Positions 18,520 to 26,255 of a stretch of DNA of 36,379 bases are shown here, in pieces. Under the pieces are notes generated by a model. That model did no database searches, was not told where the DNA came from, and saw only the letters and a list, made by a program, of their open reading frames with translations. Made by a program: the position numbers and the translations under genes. How positions within the stretch are numbered: the first letter of the stretch is position 1; every line of letters starts with the position of its first letter. Source of the DNA: Sphaerimonospora mesophila NBRC 14179 = JCM 3151 (GTDB lineage Bacteria; Actinomycetota; Actinomycetes; Streptosporangiales; Streptosporangiaceae); assembly GCA_001552515.1 (NCBI GenBank), contig BCRI01000074.1:1-36379 (forward strand), read 5' to 3'.

Positions 18520-21054
18520 TCATTTGGCCGGTTCGAAGGTGGCGGTGAAGGTCTCGAAGTAGTGGTAGTCCTTCTCCCAGCGGTCGTCCAGCGTGTGCCA
18601 GTAGATGGCGTAACCGTGGTGTTTGTCGGTGACGAAACCACGATTGAGCACGTGCGCCTTGCCGCTGCTCGTATCCCAGGTGAATTCCCAGTCCGCGGCC
18701 GACTTCCAGTAGTCGACCGACTTGATCTTGATCAGCTTGTACCCGGGGAAGCCGTGCTTCGCGCTCGGCTCGTAGTCACGCCAGTCCTTCTCGGCGTCCT
18801 TCCGCGGACTGCTCGTCTGGTCGATCAGCAGGAATCCGGAGGTGCCGGGGCCGCGGAACCACACGCGGGTGTCGCGCCGGCTGCTCACCTTCCAGCCCTT
18901 GGGAAGGGCCACGGAGAAGCCGGTCTTGTCCTTGTAGCGGTACCACCCCTTCGGGACGTCGGCGGGCTGGGAGGTCGTCGGGCTCGGCGAGGGGCTCGGC
19001 GTCGATTCCGCCGAGGGGGAGGCCCCCGGCACGGCGAGCTCTGAGGCGGCGGGCGCCGGCGACTCCTTGCCCTTGGCCGGCGCCTCGGCGTGGGACGACA
19101 CGGCGGCCTCCGTCTGGCCGGAGGAGCGCTCGCCCTCGCGCAGCCCCAGGTAGCCGGCGACTCCCGCGATTACCATCAGGACCGGGACCAGCACGAGCGC
19201 CACCTTCACGACGGGCATCCGCCGCCGCTCGGCCGGACGGCCGTCCACGCCGCCCTGCCACATCACGCTTCGCTGCGTGGGCACCGCCAGTCCGTCCGGG
19301 TCCGCGGCCGGCCCGAGCGGCCCGAGCCGATCGGCGGCCGGCTCAGCGGGGGCCGGTTCAGCGGGCGCCTGATCCCGCGCGGCGCCGGTCGAGTCGTCCC
19401 GGACCGGGTCCTCCGCGGGGTCGTTGTGAGCCGGTGCCGACGGGGTGGACGCCGGTTTCGGTACGACCTTCGCCACGGGTGGAGCGGCCTGCGCCCCGGT
19501 CTCCGGGATGGGCAGCACGGCGGCGGGACGGTCCTTCTTCGCGCCGGAGGAGGACGCATCGGCCGGCGCGTCGTCGCCGGTCTTACCGGGTCGGCGGGCC
19601 TTCCCGGGTTTCTGGAACTGCTCGGGTTTCTGGTGCTGCTCGGGTTTCTGGGGCCGGTCGGCCCGGTCCGCCCCGGCCGCTGCTTCGCCGGGTCGCTGCG
19701 CCGTCGCCTTGCCTGAACCCTTGCCGGAAGTCTTGCCCGAACCCTTGCCGGAAGTCTTGCCGGGAGTCTTCGCGGCAGTTCCGCCGGAGGCCTCGGCGGA
19801 GGCCCCGCCGCCCGGGACCTTGCCGCCGGTCGCGTCGTCGTCGGCGCCCGCCGCTCCGGCTTCGGCCGTACCCGCATCGGTCACGGGCCGGCCATCGGCT
19901 CCGATCGCGGGGAGCGGCGAGGTGATCTCGCCGGGGCCCGCCGCTTCCGCGTCGTCCAGCGCGCCCCGATCCGGCCGCGGTTCGGCCCGATGCGCTTCGG
20001 CCGGCCGCGGTTCGGGCTGCTGCGCTTCGGTCGGCCGAGGTTCGGCCGGCTTGGCGGCGGCGCCCTTGCCCGGGGAGCTCCCGGCCGCCGCGCCGGAGAC
20101 CGGGCGCGACGGACTCCGGCCCGGCGCCTTCCTGGTGGCGTCGCCGCGATCGTCCTCGGCGGCCCGGGCAGGCTTCGCCGCCGAGCCGTACGGCCTGGCC
20201 CCGGCACGTGCGGCCTCACCCGGAGGCGCGGCGGGGGAGGCGGGGCGGGCGGCCTGCCGCAGCAGGCGGGTGATCTCGTCGTATCCCGGCCGGTCCTCGG
20301 GTTCCTTGGCGAGCAGCCCGGTCAGCACCGGGCCCAGCCGCCCGGCCCGCTTGGACGGCGCGGGGTCGTCGTTGAGCACGGCGTGCATGGTCGCCATCGC
20401 CATGCCCTTGTCATGCGGCGGCCTGCCCTCCACCGCCGCGTAGAGCGTCGCGCCCAGGGACCACAGGTCGGACTCGCGCTGGGCGGGCGAGCCGCGCAGC
20501 CGCTCCGGCGGGATGAAGGCCGGGGTGCCGACGAGTCCGGTGCGGGTCATCGTGGAGTCCGCCTCGATGCGGGCGATGCCGAAGTCGGTCAGCACGACCC
20601 GGCCGTCCTCGGCCAGCAGCACGTTCTCCGGTTTGACGTCGCGGTGCAGCACGCCCTGCCGGTGGGCCGCACGCAGCGCGTCGAGGACCTGCAGGCCGAT
20701 CTCCGCCGTGCGCTCGGGGGTGAGCGGACCGTCCTCCCTGATCACCTGCCCGAGCGAGCGGGACGGCACGAGCTGCATGACGATCCAGGGCCGGTCGTCC
20801 TCCTCGATCACGTCGTGGACGACGACCACGTTGGGATGGGTGAGCCGGCCGGCCGCGCGGGCCTCGCGCATCGTCCGGCGGTTGAGGTCGCTCAGCTCGT
20901 CGCCCATGGCGCTGTCGAAGCGGACCTCCTTGACCGCGACCTCGCGGTCCAGCAGCTGGTCATGGGCCCGCCACACCACCCCCATGCCACCCCGGCCGAT
21001 CTGCTCCACCAGGTGGTACCGGCCACCCACGAGCCGGCCTTCCGCTTGCGACAT
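18520..21054 (-). CDS. Membrane Ser/Thr protein kinase 3 with a long linker and a sensor-like outer domain
   Basis: The 844-residue protein has a full kinase domain (GRGGMGVV, Lys42, HRDVKPEN at about 137-144, DFG at about 157, GTPAFIPPE). A linker of about 330 residues rich in Ala/Pro/Lys/Gly follows, with GKGSGKTS and EPRPxEA repeats. One membrane span lies at about 615-636, and an outer domain at about 699-844 (GWYRYKDKTGFSVALPKGWK, TRVWFRGPGTSGFLLIDQ, ADWEFTWD). That domain aligns along its whole length with the outer domain of kinase 2. ATG 21054 has SD GGAGGGG, 5 nt spacing. It is the first gene of the leftward kinase cluster and is divergent from the leader-peptide unit. Confidence 0.94.
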   Translation of the reverse strand: MSQAEGRLVGGRYHLVEQIGRGGMGVVWRAHDQLLDREVAVKEVRFDSAMGDELSDLNRRTMREARAAGRLTHPNVVVVHDVIEEDDRPWIVMQLVPSRSLGQVIREDGPLTPERTAEIGLQVLDALRAAHRQGVLHRDVKPENVLLAEDGRVVLTDFGIARIEADSTMTRTGLVGTPAFIPPERLRGSPAQRESDLWSLGATLYAAVEGRPPHDKGMAMATMHAVLNDDPAPSKRAGRLGPVLTGLLAKEPEDRPGYDEITRLLRQAARPASPAAPPGEAARAGARPYGSAAKPARAAEDDRGDATRKAPGRSPSRPVSGAAAGSSPGKGAAAKPAEPRPTEAQQPEPRPAEAHRAEPRPDRGALDDAEAAGPGEITSPLPAIGADGRPVTDAGTAEAGAAGADDDATGGKVPGGGASAEASGGTAAKTPGKTSGKGSGKTSGKGSGKATAQRPGEAAAGADRADRPQKPEQHQKPEQFQKPGKARRPGKTGDDAPADASSSGAKKDRPAAVLPIPETGAQAAPPVAKVVPKPASTPSAPAHNDPAEDPVRDDSTGAARDQAPAEPAPAEPAADRLGPLGPAADPDGLAVPTQRSVMWQGGVDGRPAERRRMPVVKVALVLVPVLMVIAGVAGYLGLREGERSSGQTEAAVSSHAEAPAKGKESPAPAASELAVPGASPSAESTPSPSPSPTTSQPADVPKGWYRYKDKTGFSVALPKGWKVSSRRDTRVWFRGPGTSGFLLIDQTSSPRKDAEKDWRDYEPSAKHGFPGYKLIKIKSVDYWKSAADWEFTWDTSSGKAHVLNRGFVTDKHHGYAIYWHTLDDRWEKDYHYFETFTATFEPAK
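19708..19767. repeat. 24-bp tandem repeat in the kinase 3 linker
   Basis: Two 24-bp units (19708-19731 and 19732-19755, one mismatch), plus a partial third, encode the repeated GKTSGKGS peptide on the minus strand. Such repeats are prone to in-frame length change, which would alter the length of a Lys-rich cytoplasmic linker. Confidence 0.8.
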
Positions 21055-21122
21055 CTATTCCCCTCCCGGACGCAAGAATCGTCCCACGGATGGCAAAGGG
21101 ATCAACTCGGGCGAATGGCCAC

Positions 21123-21168
21123 CCGATCCCCTTATTCCGGCATATGAGACAGATCGATTGGGGATCGG
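21123..21168. promoter_or_regulatory. 9-bp inverted repeat over the leader promoter (operator candidate)
   Basis: CCGATCCCC (21123-21131) and GGGGATCGG (21160-21168) are perfect inverted arms separated by 28 bp. The right arm overlaps the presumed -35 region of the leader transcript. The region also serves as upstream DNA for the divergent kinase 3 gene, so it could control either side. Confidence 0.4.
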
Positions 21169-21192
21169 TACGTGGTGCTAAGGTCGAAGACA
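21158..21192 (+). promoter_or_regulatory. Putative promoter giving a leaderless leader-peptide mRNA
   Basis: TTGGGG (21158-21163) and TAAGGT (21179-21184) resemble -35 and -10 elements, although the 15-bp spacer is short. The TSS would fall at or next to the A of ATG 21192, so the leader peptide would start at the mRNA 5' end. Leaderless mRNAs are common in actinobacteria. An AAGG 8 nt before the ATG is the alternative SD explanation. Confidence 0.4.
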
Positions 21193-21251
21193 TGGCTCAG
21201 TGCTTCACGTTTACGCAGCCGGCTCCGGGAGGGCCGGTCGTGCGATCGTGA
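21192..21251 (+). CDS. 19-residue leader peptide with Phe codons (attenuator)
   Basis: The short ORF encodes MAQCFTFTQPAPGGPVVRS and ends just before a hairpin and a strong intrinsic terminator, which precede an aromatic-pathway fusion gene. Two Phe codons (TTC 21204, TTT 21210) lie next to the first hairpin strand (starting 21216), the position expected for ribosome stalling when charged tRNA-Phe is low. There is no Trp or Tyr. Phe-containing leader peptides control other aromatic-amino-acid genes. The assignment rests on position and context. Confidence 0.6.
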   Translation: MAQCFTFTQPAPGGPVVRS

Positions 21252-21276
21252 GTTAGCGACCATCCGGAGCCGGCTG
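21216..21276 (+). promoter_or_regulatory. Leader hairpin (13-bp perfect stem) of the attenuator
   Basis: CAGCCGGCTCCGG (21216-21228), inside the leader-peptide coding region, pairs perfectly with CCGGAGCCGGCTG (21264-21276). A third copy of the motif, TCAGCCGGCTC at 21327-21337, between the terminator and the SD of the structural gene, can pair instead with 21267-21277. The middle strand thus has two alternative partners, as expected of a regulatory RNA. Confidence 0.65.
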
Positions 21277-21310
21277 AAGGCAGGGACGTGCGTCTCTGCC
21301 TTTTTCGTTT
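21277..21310 (+). terminator. Intrinsic terminator in the leader (attenuator)
   Basis: AAGGCAGGGAC (21277-21287), loop GTGC and GTCTCTGCCTT (21292-21302) form an 11-bp stem with a single G-T wobble. It is followed by TTTTTCGTTT, a textbook terminator that is unusually clean for this GC-rich genome. It lies about 56 bp ahead of the ATG of the downstream gene, so it must act on that transcript. It starts directly after the leader hairpin. Confidence 0.85.
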
Positions 21311-21365
21311 AGGGAAACGACCTAGCTCAGCCGGCTCGCGGGGCCGGCCTGACGAAGGAGGCCAC

Positions 21366-22358
21366 ATGTCGAACGCAGCCCAACTCGACCGCCGTGCCGT
21401 ACGGAGCCGGGTCGTGCGGGTGGGGGATCTGGCCATCGGGGACGGTATGCCCGTCGCGGTGATCGGCGGCCACGACGCCCGCTGGCTGAGCCTGCGCGAT
21501 CACCATGGCGGCACCCCGGCCGACGAGGTGATCTGCCGGGCGCGGGCGGATTGGGCCGGGCCGCTGCTGGTGGAGCCGTTCTCTGCGGCGGACCTGGACT
21601 CGATCGCGCGGCACGCCGACGGCGTGGTGGTCGGCGCGGCGTGGATGCAGGACTTCGCCCTGGTCCGGGCGGTGGCACGGCTCGGCCTGCCGGTGGTCGT
21701 CCAGCGCGGCCGGGGCGCCACGCTGGAGGAGTGGCTGGCCATCGCGGACTACTGCGTCGCCGAGGGCAACGACCTGGTGGTGCTCTGTGAGAGCGGCAGC
21801 CGTACGCCTCTGGAGGGAGTGCCCCTCGACCTCGCGCTGATGCGGGCGGCGCGGGAGCGCTCTGGCCGTCCCGTCATCGCCCTGATCGGAGAGAGCGCCT
21901 CGATCGGAGGAGAAAGCGCCTCGATCGGAGCAGGGGGCGACGGCGTGCTCGCCGCGGCGGCGGTCGCGGCCGGGGCCGACGGCCTGCTGCTCGTCCCGGC
22001 GGCCGCGCCCGCCGTGGTGGCGGCGGCGCACGAGGCCGCCACGGTGCTGGCGCCGCTCGTCCGGCCGGAGGAGCCCGCGACCCTGGCCGACGCGAGGGCG
22101 GCGATCGACCGGGTCGACGCGGCGCTCGCGACGCTCCTCGAACGCAGGGTGGCCCTCGCCGGGACCATTCAACGTCTGAAGCCGGTCGGCGGCTTCCAGG
22201 GGCGGGACATGGAGCGTGAGCGCCGGCTGGTCGCCGCCATGGCACGCCGCGCGCCCCGGCTGGGCGAGGAATGGCTCGCACCGGTGATGAACGCGGTGAT
22301 CGAGGCCGGGCTGCGGCTCGCCGAAGCGGAACGCGGGGACGGCGAGCGGCGACGCTGA
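21366..22358 (+). CDS. DAHP-synthase-like (degenerate) / chorismate mutase fusion protein
   Basis: The 330-residue product has an N-terminal type I DAHP-synthase-like barrel (residues about 15-245), recognisable from VVVQRGRGATLEEWLAIADY followed by NDLVVLCESGSRTPLEG and AAGADGLLL. The C-terminal AroQ-type chorismate mutase (about 250-325) retains its key positions: ERRVAL, QRLKPVGG, GRDMERERRLV. In the barrel the usual GPCS Cys, the RGGAFKPRTSP loop, the DPSHATG/THSTG His and the EVHPDP Glu are replaced (for example by VIGGHD, GESASIG and LVPAAAP), so DAHP synthesis is unlikely. ATG 21366 has SD AAGGAGG; longer in-frame starts lie within the terminator. It follows a Phe leader/attenuator. 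Confidence 0.8.
   Translation: MSNAAQLDRRAVRSRVVRVGDLAIGDGMPVAVIGGHDARWLSLRDHHGGTPADEVICRARADWAGPLLVEPFSAADLDSIARHADGVVVGAAWMQDFALVRAVARLGLPVVVQRGRGATLEEWLAIADYCVAEGNDLVVLCESGSRTPLEGVPLDLALMRAARERSGRPVIALIGESASIGGESASIGAGGDGVLAAAAVAAGADGLLLVPAAAPAVVAAAHEAATVLAPLVRPEEPATLADARAAIDRVDAALATLLERRVALAGTIQRLKPVGGFQGRDMERERRLVAAMARRAPRLGEEWLAPVMNAVIEAGLRLAEAERGDGERRR
21885..21923 (+). repeat. Short tandem duplication (GESASIG x2) in the DAHPS-like domain
   Basis: An 18-bp unit (21885-21902) and a 21-bp unit (21903-21923) share ATCGGAG..AGCGCCTCG and encode a repeated GESASIG peptide. It lies where active DAHP synthases carry the metal-binding His motif, so the duplication marks relaxed constraint there. 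Confidence 0.7.
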
Positions 22359-22411
22359 AGGGCGGCACGCGAGGGTGGTGAGCGGCGACGCCGAGGCGCG
22401 GCACGCGGGGC
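22344..22411. repeat. Imperfect 36-bp tandem repeat across the 3' end of the fusion gene
   Basis: GAGCGGCGACGC..GA..GCGGCACGCG occurs at 22344-22375 and again at 22380-22411. The first copy contains the TGA stop of the chorismate-mutase fusion. The rest of the 182-bp gap to dnaE is GC-rich with no recognised gene and must hold the dnaE promoter. Confidence 0.6.
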
Positions 22412-22540
22412 GGCGCGGGGCGGCGCGTAGATCTCCTCACTCCGGTCCCACGGGTCCCCGGATCCCGCGTAGGCTCTGACGCGCGGGCGCGCGGCATGCG
22501 CCGGGCGGCCCGGAAAGCGGCGCGGCGAGTTGGGGGTCCC

Positions 22541-25500
22541 ATGGGTGATTCGTTTGTTCATCTGCACGTCCACACCGAGTACTCGATGCTGGACGGGGCG
22601 GCCCGGTTGAAGCAGATGTTCAAACTCGTGGGCGAGCTCGGCATGCCCGCGATCGCGATCACCGACCACGGCAACATGCACGGGGCGTACGACTTCTACA
22701 AGCAGGCGACCGCCGCCGGGGTGAAGCCGATCCTCGGCATCGAGGCCTACGTGGCGCCCGAGTCGCGGCTGCGCAAGAAGCCGGTCCTGTGGGGCGAGCC
22801 GCACCAGAAGAGCGACGACGTCTCGGCGGGCGGCTACTACACCCACATGACGATCTGGGCCCGGAACAAGGCGGGTCTGCACAACCTGATGAAGCTCTCC
22901 TCCCGGGCCTACACCGAGGGCTTCGTACGCAAATGGGCCCGGATGGACGCCGAGCTGCTCGCCGAGCACTCCGAGGGCCTGATCGCGACCACCGGATGTC
23001 CCTCGGGCGAGGTGCAGACGCGCCTGCGGCTGGGACAGTACGACGAGGCGCTCAAGGCGGCCGCGAAGTTCCAGGAGATCTTCGGGAAGGAGAACTACTT
23101 CCTGGAGATCATGGACCACGGTCTCGACATCGAGCGCAGGGTACGCGACGGGCTCATCCGGATCAGCCGGGAGCTGGGCATCCCGCCGCTGGTCACCAAC
23201 GACTCGCACTACACGTACGAGTCCGACGCCTCCGGCCACGACGCGCTGCTGTGCATCCAGACCGGCAAGCAGCTCAGCGACGCCGGCCGGTTCCGGTTCG
23301 ACGGCACCGGCTACTACCTCAAGTCGGCCGACGAGATGCGGGCCATCGACTCCTCCGACCTGTGGCAGGAGGGCTGCCGCAACACGCTGCTGATCGCGGA
23401 GAGAGTCGACCCCTCCGGGTTCTTCGAGTTCAAGAACCTGATGCCGACCTTCCCGATCCCGGACGGCCTGAGCGAGGAGGCGTACTTCCGGCAGCAGGTC
23501 TGGGAGGGAATGGAGCGCCGCTTCCCCGAAGGGGTGGACGAGGAGCACCGCGACTGGGTCGAGAACGAGATCGGCGTCATCCTCCAGATGGGCTTCCCGA
23601 GCTACTTCCTCGTGGTGGCCGACTTCATCATGTGGGCCAAGAACAACGGCATCCGGGTGGGCCCGGGCCGTGGTTCTGCCGCCGGGTCGCTGGTCGCGTA
23701 CGCACTCGGCATCACCGACCTCGACCCGATCCCGCACGGGCTGATCTTCGAGCGCTTCCTGAACCCCGAGCGCGTGTCCATGCCCGACATCGACATCGAC
23801 TTCGACGAGCGCAGGCGGGCCGACGTGATCCGCTACGTCACGGAGAAGTGGGGCGCGGACAAGGTCGCCATGATCGCCACCTTCGGCACCATTAAGGCGA
23901 AAGCCGCCATCAAGGACGCCGCCCGCGTCCTGGGCTACCCGTACGCGCTGGGCGACCGCGTGTCCAAGGCGTTCCCACCGGCCGTCATGGGCAAGGACAT
24001 CCCGCTGTCGGGCATCTTCGACACCGACCATCCCCGCTACAACGAGGCGGGTGAGCTGCGCAAGCTCTACGAGGAGGACGTCGACGTCAAGGCGGCGATC
24101 GACCTCGGCAAGGGCCTGGAGGGGCTGATCCGGCAGACCGGCGTGCACGCCGCCGGCGTGATCATGTCGGCCGAGCCGCTGACCGATCACATCCCGATCA
24201 TGCGCCGCGACTCCGACGGCGCGATCATCACGCAGTTCGACTATCCGACCTGCGAGACGCTCGGCCTGCTGAAGATGGACTTCCTGGGCCTGCGCAACCT
24301 CACGATCATCGACGACTGCCTGAAGATGATCGAGACGAACACCGGGAACAAGATCGATCTACTGAAGCTGCCGCTCGATGACACCAAGGCCTACGAACTG
24401 CTGGCCAGGGGCGACACCCTGGGGGTGTTCCAGCTCGACGGCGGCGGCATGCGCACCCTCATGCGCATGATGCGTCCCGACAACTTCGAGGACATTTCCG
24501 CGGCCCTCGCGCTCTACCGGCCCGGCCCGATGGGCGCCAACTCCCACACGAACTACGCGCTGCGCAAGAACGGCCAGCAGGAGATCACCCCGATCCACCC
24601 CGAACTGGAGGAGCCGCTCAAGGACATCCTCGACACGACCTACGGCCTGATCGTCTATCAGGAGCAGGTCATGGCCATCGCGCAGAAGGTGGCCAACTAC
24701 ACGCTCGGCGGCGCCGACCTGCTCCGCCGCGCGATGGGCAAGAAGAAGAAGGCCGAGCTGGACAAGCAGTTCGAGTTCTTCGAGAAGGGCATGAAGGAGA
24801 ACGGCTTCTCCGACGCCGCCATCAAGGCCCTGTGGGACATCCTGCTGCCGTTCTCCGACTACGCCTTCAACAAGGCGCACACCGCCGGTTACGGCCTGGT
24901 CGCGTACTGGACCGCCTACCTCAAGGCCAACCACCCCGCCGAGTACATGGCGGCCCTGCTGACGTCGGTCAAGGACGACAAGGACAAGAGCGCCCTCTAC
25001 CTGAACGAATGCCGTCGCATGGGCATCAAGGTGCTCCCGCCGGACGTCAACGACTCCGACTTCGACTTCACGCCGCGCGGCACCGACGTGCGGTTCGGCC
25101 TGTCGGCGGTACGGAACGTCGGCGGCAACGTGGTCGACGGCATCATCGCCGCACGCCAGGAGAAGGGCAGGTTCGACGACTTCAAGGACTTCCTGCGCAA
25201 GGTCCCCGCGGTCGTCTGCAACAAGCGGGTCATCGAGTCACTGATCAAGGCGGGCGCGTTCGACTCGCTCGGGCACGTGCGCAAGGGCCTGGTCATGGTC
25301 CACGAGCAGGCCGTCGACGCGATCATCGACATCAAGAAGAACGAGGCCATCGGCCAGGACTCGCTGTTCGGCGCGGCCGACGGCACCGAGGACCAGACCT
25401 TCGACGTGCAGATCCCGCCGGGGGAGTGGGACAAGACCACGCTGCTGCAGTTCGAACGCGAGATGCTCGGCCTGTACGTCTCGGATCACCCGCTGCTCGG

Positions 25501-26062
25501 CCTGGAGCACATCCTCGCCTCGGGCACCGACTGCTCGATCGCCGCCCTGCAGGACGAGAGCCGCCCGGACGGCCAGATCATCACGGTCGGCGGCATTCTG
25601 TCCGGCCTGCAGCGCAAGGTCACCAAGAAGGGCGACACCTGGGTCCTCACCGAGTTGGAGGACCTGGAGGGCTCCATCGAGGTGATGATCTTCCCGTCGG
25701 CGTACCAGCTGTGCGCCACGATCCTGGCCGAGGACGCGATCGTCTTCGTCAAGGGCCGGTTGGACAAGCGGGAGGACGTCGCGAAGATCATCGCGATGGA
25801 GGTGTCCGCCCCCGACCTCACGGCCGAGTCGGGCGGCCCGCTGGTGGTCAGCATGCCGGTCGCCCGGTGCACCCCGCCGGTGGTCGGCCGGCTCAAGGAG
25901 GTGCTCACCACCCACCCGGGCACCACCGAGGTCCATCTCCAGCTCCACAACGGGCCGCGCACGACGGTCATGCGCCTCGACGACCGGCTCAGGGTGTCGC
26001 CCTCTCCCGCTCTCATGGGAGACCTCAAGCAGCTCCTCGGTCCCGCCTGTCTGGCCGGCTGA
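22541..26062 (+). CDS. dnaE: DNA polymerase III alpha subunit DnaE (DnaE1)
   Basis: The 1173-residue replicative polymerase opens with the PHP domain ([16 protein letters not shown] ... [15 protein letters not shown]). The palm carries the catalytic acidic motif PDIDIDFDE (Asp416 and Asp418 by count) after [18 protein letters not shown], and the finger/thumb region includes YNKAHT-like [12 protein letters not shown]-terminal OB-fold follows ([21 protein letters not shown] split around its Lys-rich turn). ATG 22541 fits the family N-terminus; a GGGGG tract is the likely SD. It is the essential replicase subunit and is transcribed rightward, convergent with the PBP gene. Confidence 0.98.
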   Translation: MGDSFVHLHVHTEYSMLDGAARLKQMFKLVGELGMPAIAITDHGNMHGAYDFYKQATAAGVKPILGIEAYVAPESRLRKKPVLWGEPHQKSDDVSAGGYYTHMTIWARNKAGLHNLMKLSSRAYTEGFVRKWARMDAELLAEHSEGLIATTGCPSGEVQTRLRLGQYDEALKAAAKFQEIFGKENYFLEIMDHGLDIERRVRDGLIRISRELGIPPLVTNDSHYTYESDASGHDALLCIQTGKQLSDAGRFRFDGTGYYLKSADEMRAIDSSDLWQEGCRNTLLIAERVDPSGFFEFKNLMPTFPIPDGLSEEAYFRQQVWEGMERRFPEGVDEEHRDWVENEIGVILQMGFPSYFLVVADFIMWAKNNGIRVGPGRGSAAGSLVAYALGITDLDPIPHGLIFERFLNPERVSMPDIDIDFDERRRADVIRYVTEKWGADKVAMIATFGTIKAKAAIKDAARVLGYPYALGDRVSKAFPPAVMGKDIPLSGIFDTDHPRYNEAGELRKLYEEDVDVKAAIDLGKGLEGLIRQTGVHAAGVIMSAEPLTDHIPIMRRDSDGAIITQFDYPTCETLGLLKMDFLGLRNLTIIDDCLKMIETNTGNKIDLLKLPLDDTKAYELLARGDTLGVFQLDGGGMRTLMRMMRPDNFEDISAALALYRPGPMGANSHTNYALRKNGQQEITPIHPELEEPLKDILDTTYGLIVYQEQVMAIAQKVANYTLGGADLLRRAMGKKKKAELDKQFEFFEKGMKENGFSDAAIKALWDILLPFSDYAFNKAHTAGYGLVAYWTAYLKANHPAEYMAALLTSVKDDKDKSALYLNECRRMGIKVLPPDVNDSDFDFTPRGTDVRFGLSAVRNVGGNVVDGIIAARQEKGRFDDFKDFLRKVPAVVCNKRVIESLIKAGAFDSLGHVRKGLVMVHEQAVDAIIDIKKNEAIGQDSLFGAADGTEDQTFDVQIPPGEWDKTTLLQFEREMLGLYVSDHPLLGLEHILASGTDCSIAALQDESRPDGQIITVGGILSGLQRKVTKKGDTWVLTELEDLEGSIEVMIFPSAYQLCATILAEDAIVFVKGRLDKREDVAKIIAMEVSAPDLTAESGGPLVVSMPVARCTPPVVGRLKEVLTTHPGTTEVHLQLHNGPRTTVMRLDDRLRVSPSPALMGDLKQLLGPACLAG

Positions 26063-26088
26063 CCTGCCGCCGTCGTACATCGATCGGT

Positions 26089-26210
26089 GTAGCCGGCTAC
26101 TCCGCTGTCGCAGACCCAGGTGACGCGCTGCGGCCGATGTGCCCGGCCGTCACCGAAACCTACCGTTGGGGCCCCGAGAACGCCCCGGGAACGCCCCGGG
26201 AACGCCCCGG
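26089..26210. repeat. dnaE/PBP intergenic region: 12-bp palindrome and 11-bp tandem repeat
   Basis: The 193-bp gap (26063-26255) between the convergent dnaE and PBP genes contains the palindrome GTAGCCGGCTAC (26089-26100). It also holds three perfect tandem copies of GAACGCCCCGG (26178-26188, 26189-26199, 26200-26210). No T-tailed terminator hairpin was recognised. Confidence 0.75.
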
Positions 26211-26255
26211 GAAAGACCGTCCGGCCCTCATCCGTGCCGCCCGGCGTCCGTCCGC

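Noticed and set aside
22344-22411. Mobile-element end or REP-like element near dnaE
   Set aside because: Only two imperfect 36-bp copies, one inside a stop-codon region; no transposase or inverted termini.
22169-24190. 673-codon minus-strand ORF opposite the fusion gene and dnaE
   Set aside because: Low-complexity shadow of dnaE, which has full family motifs.
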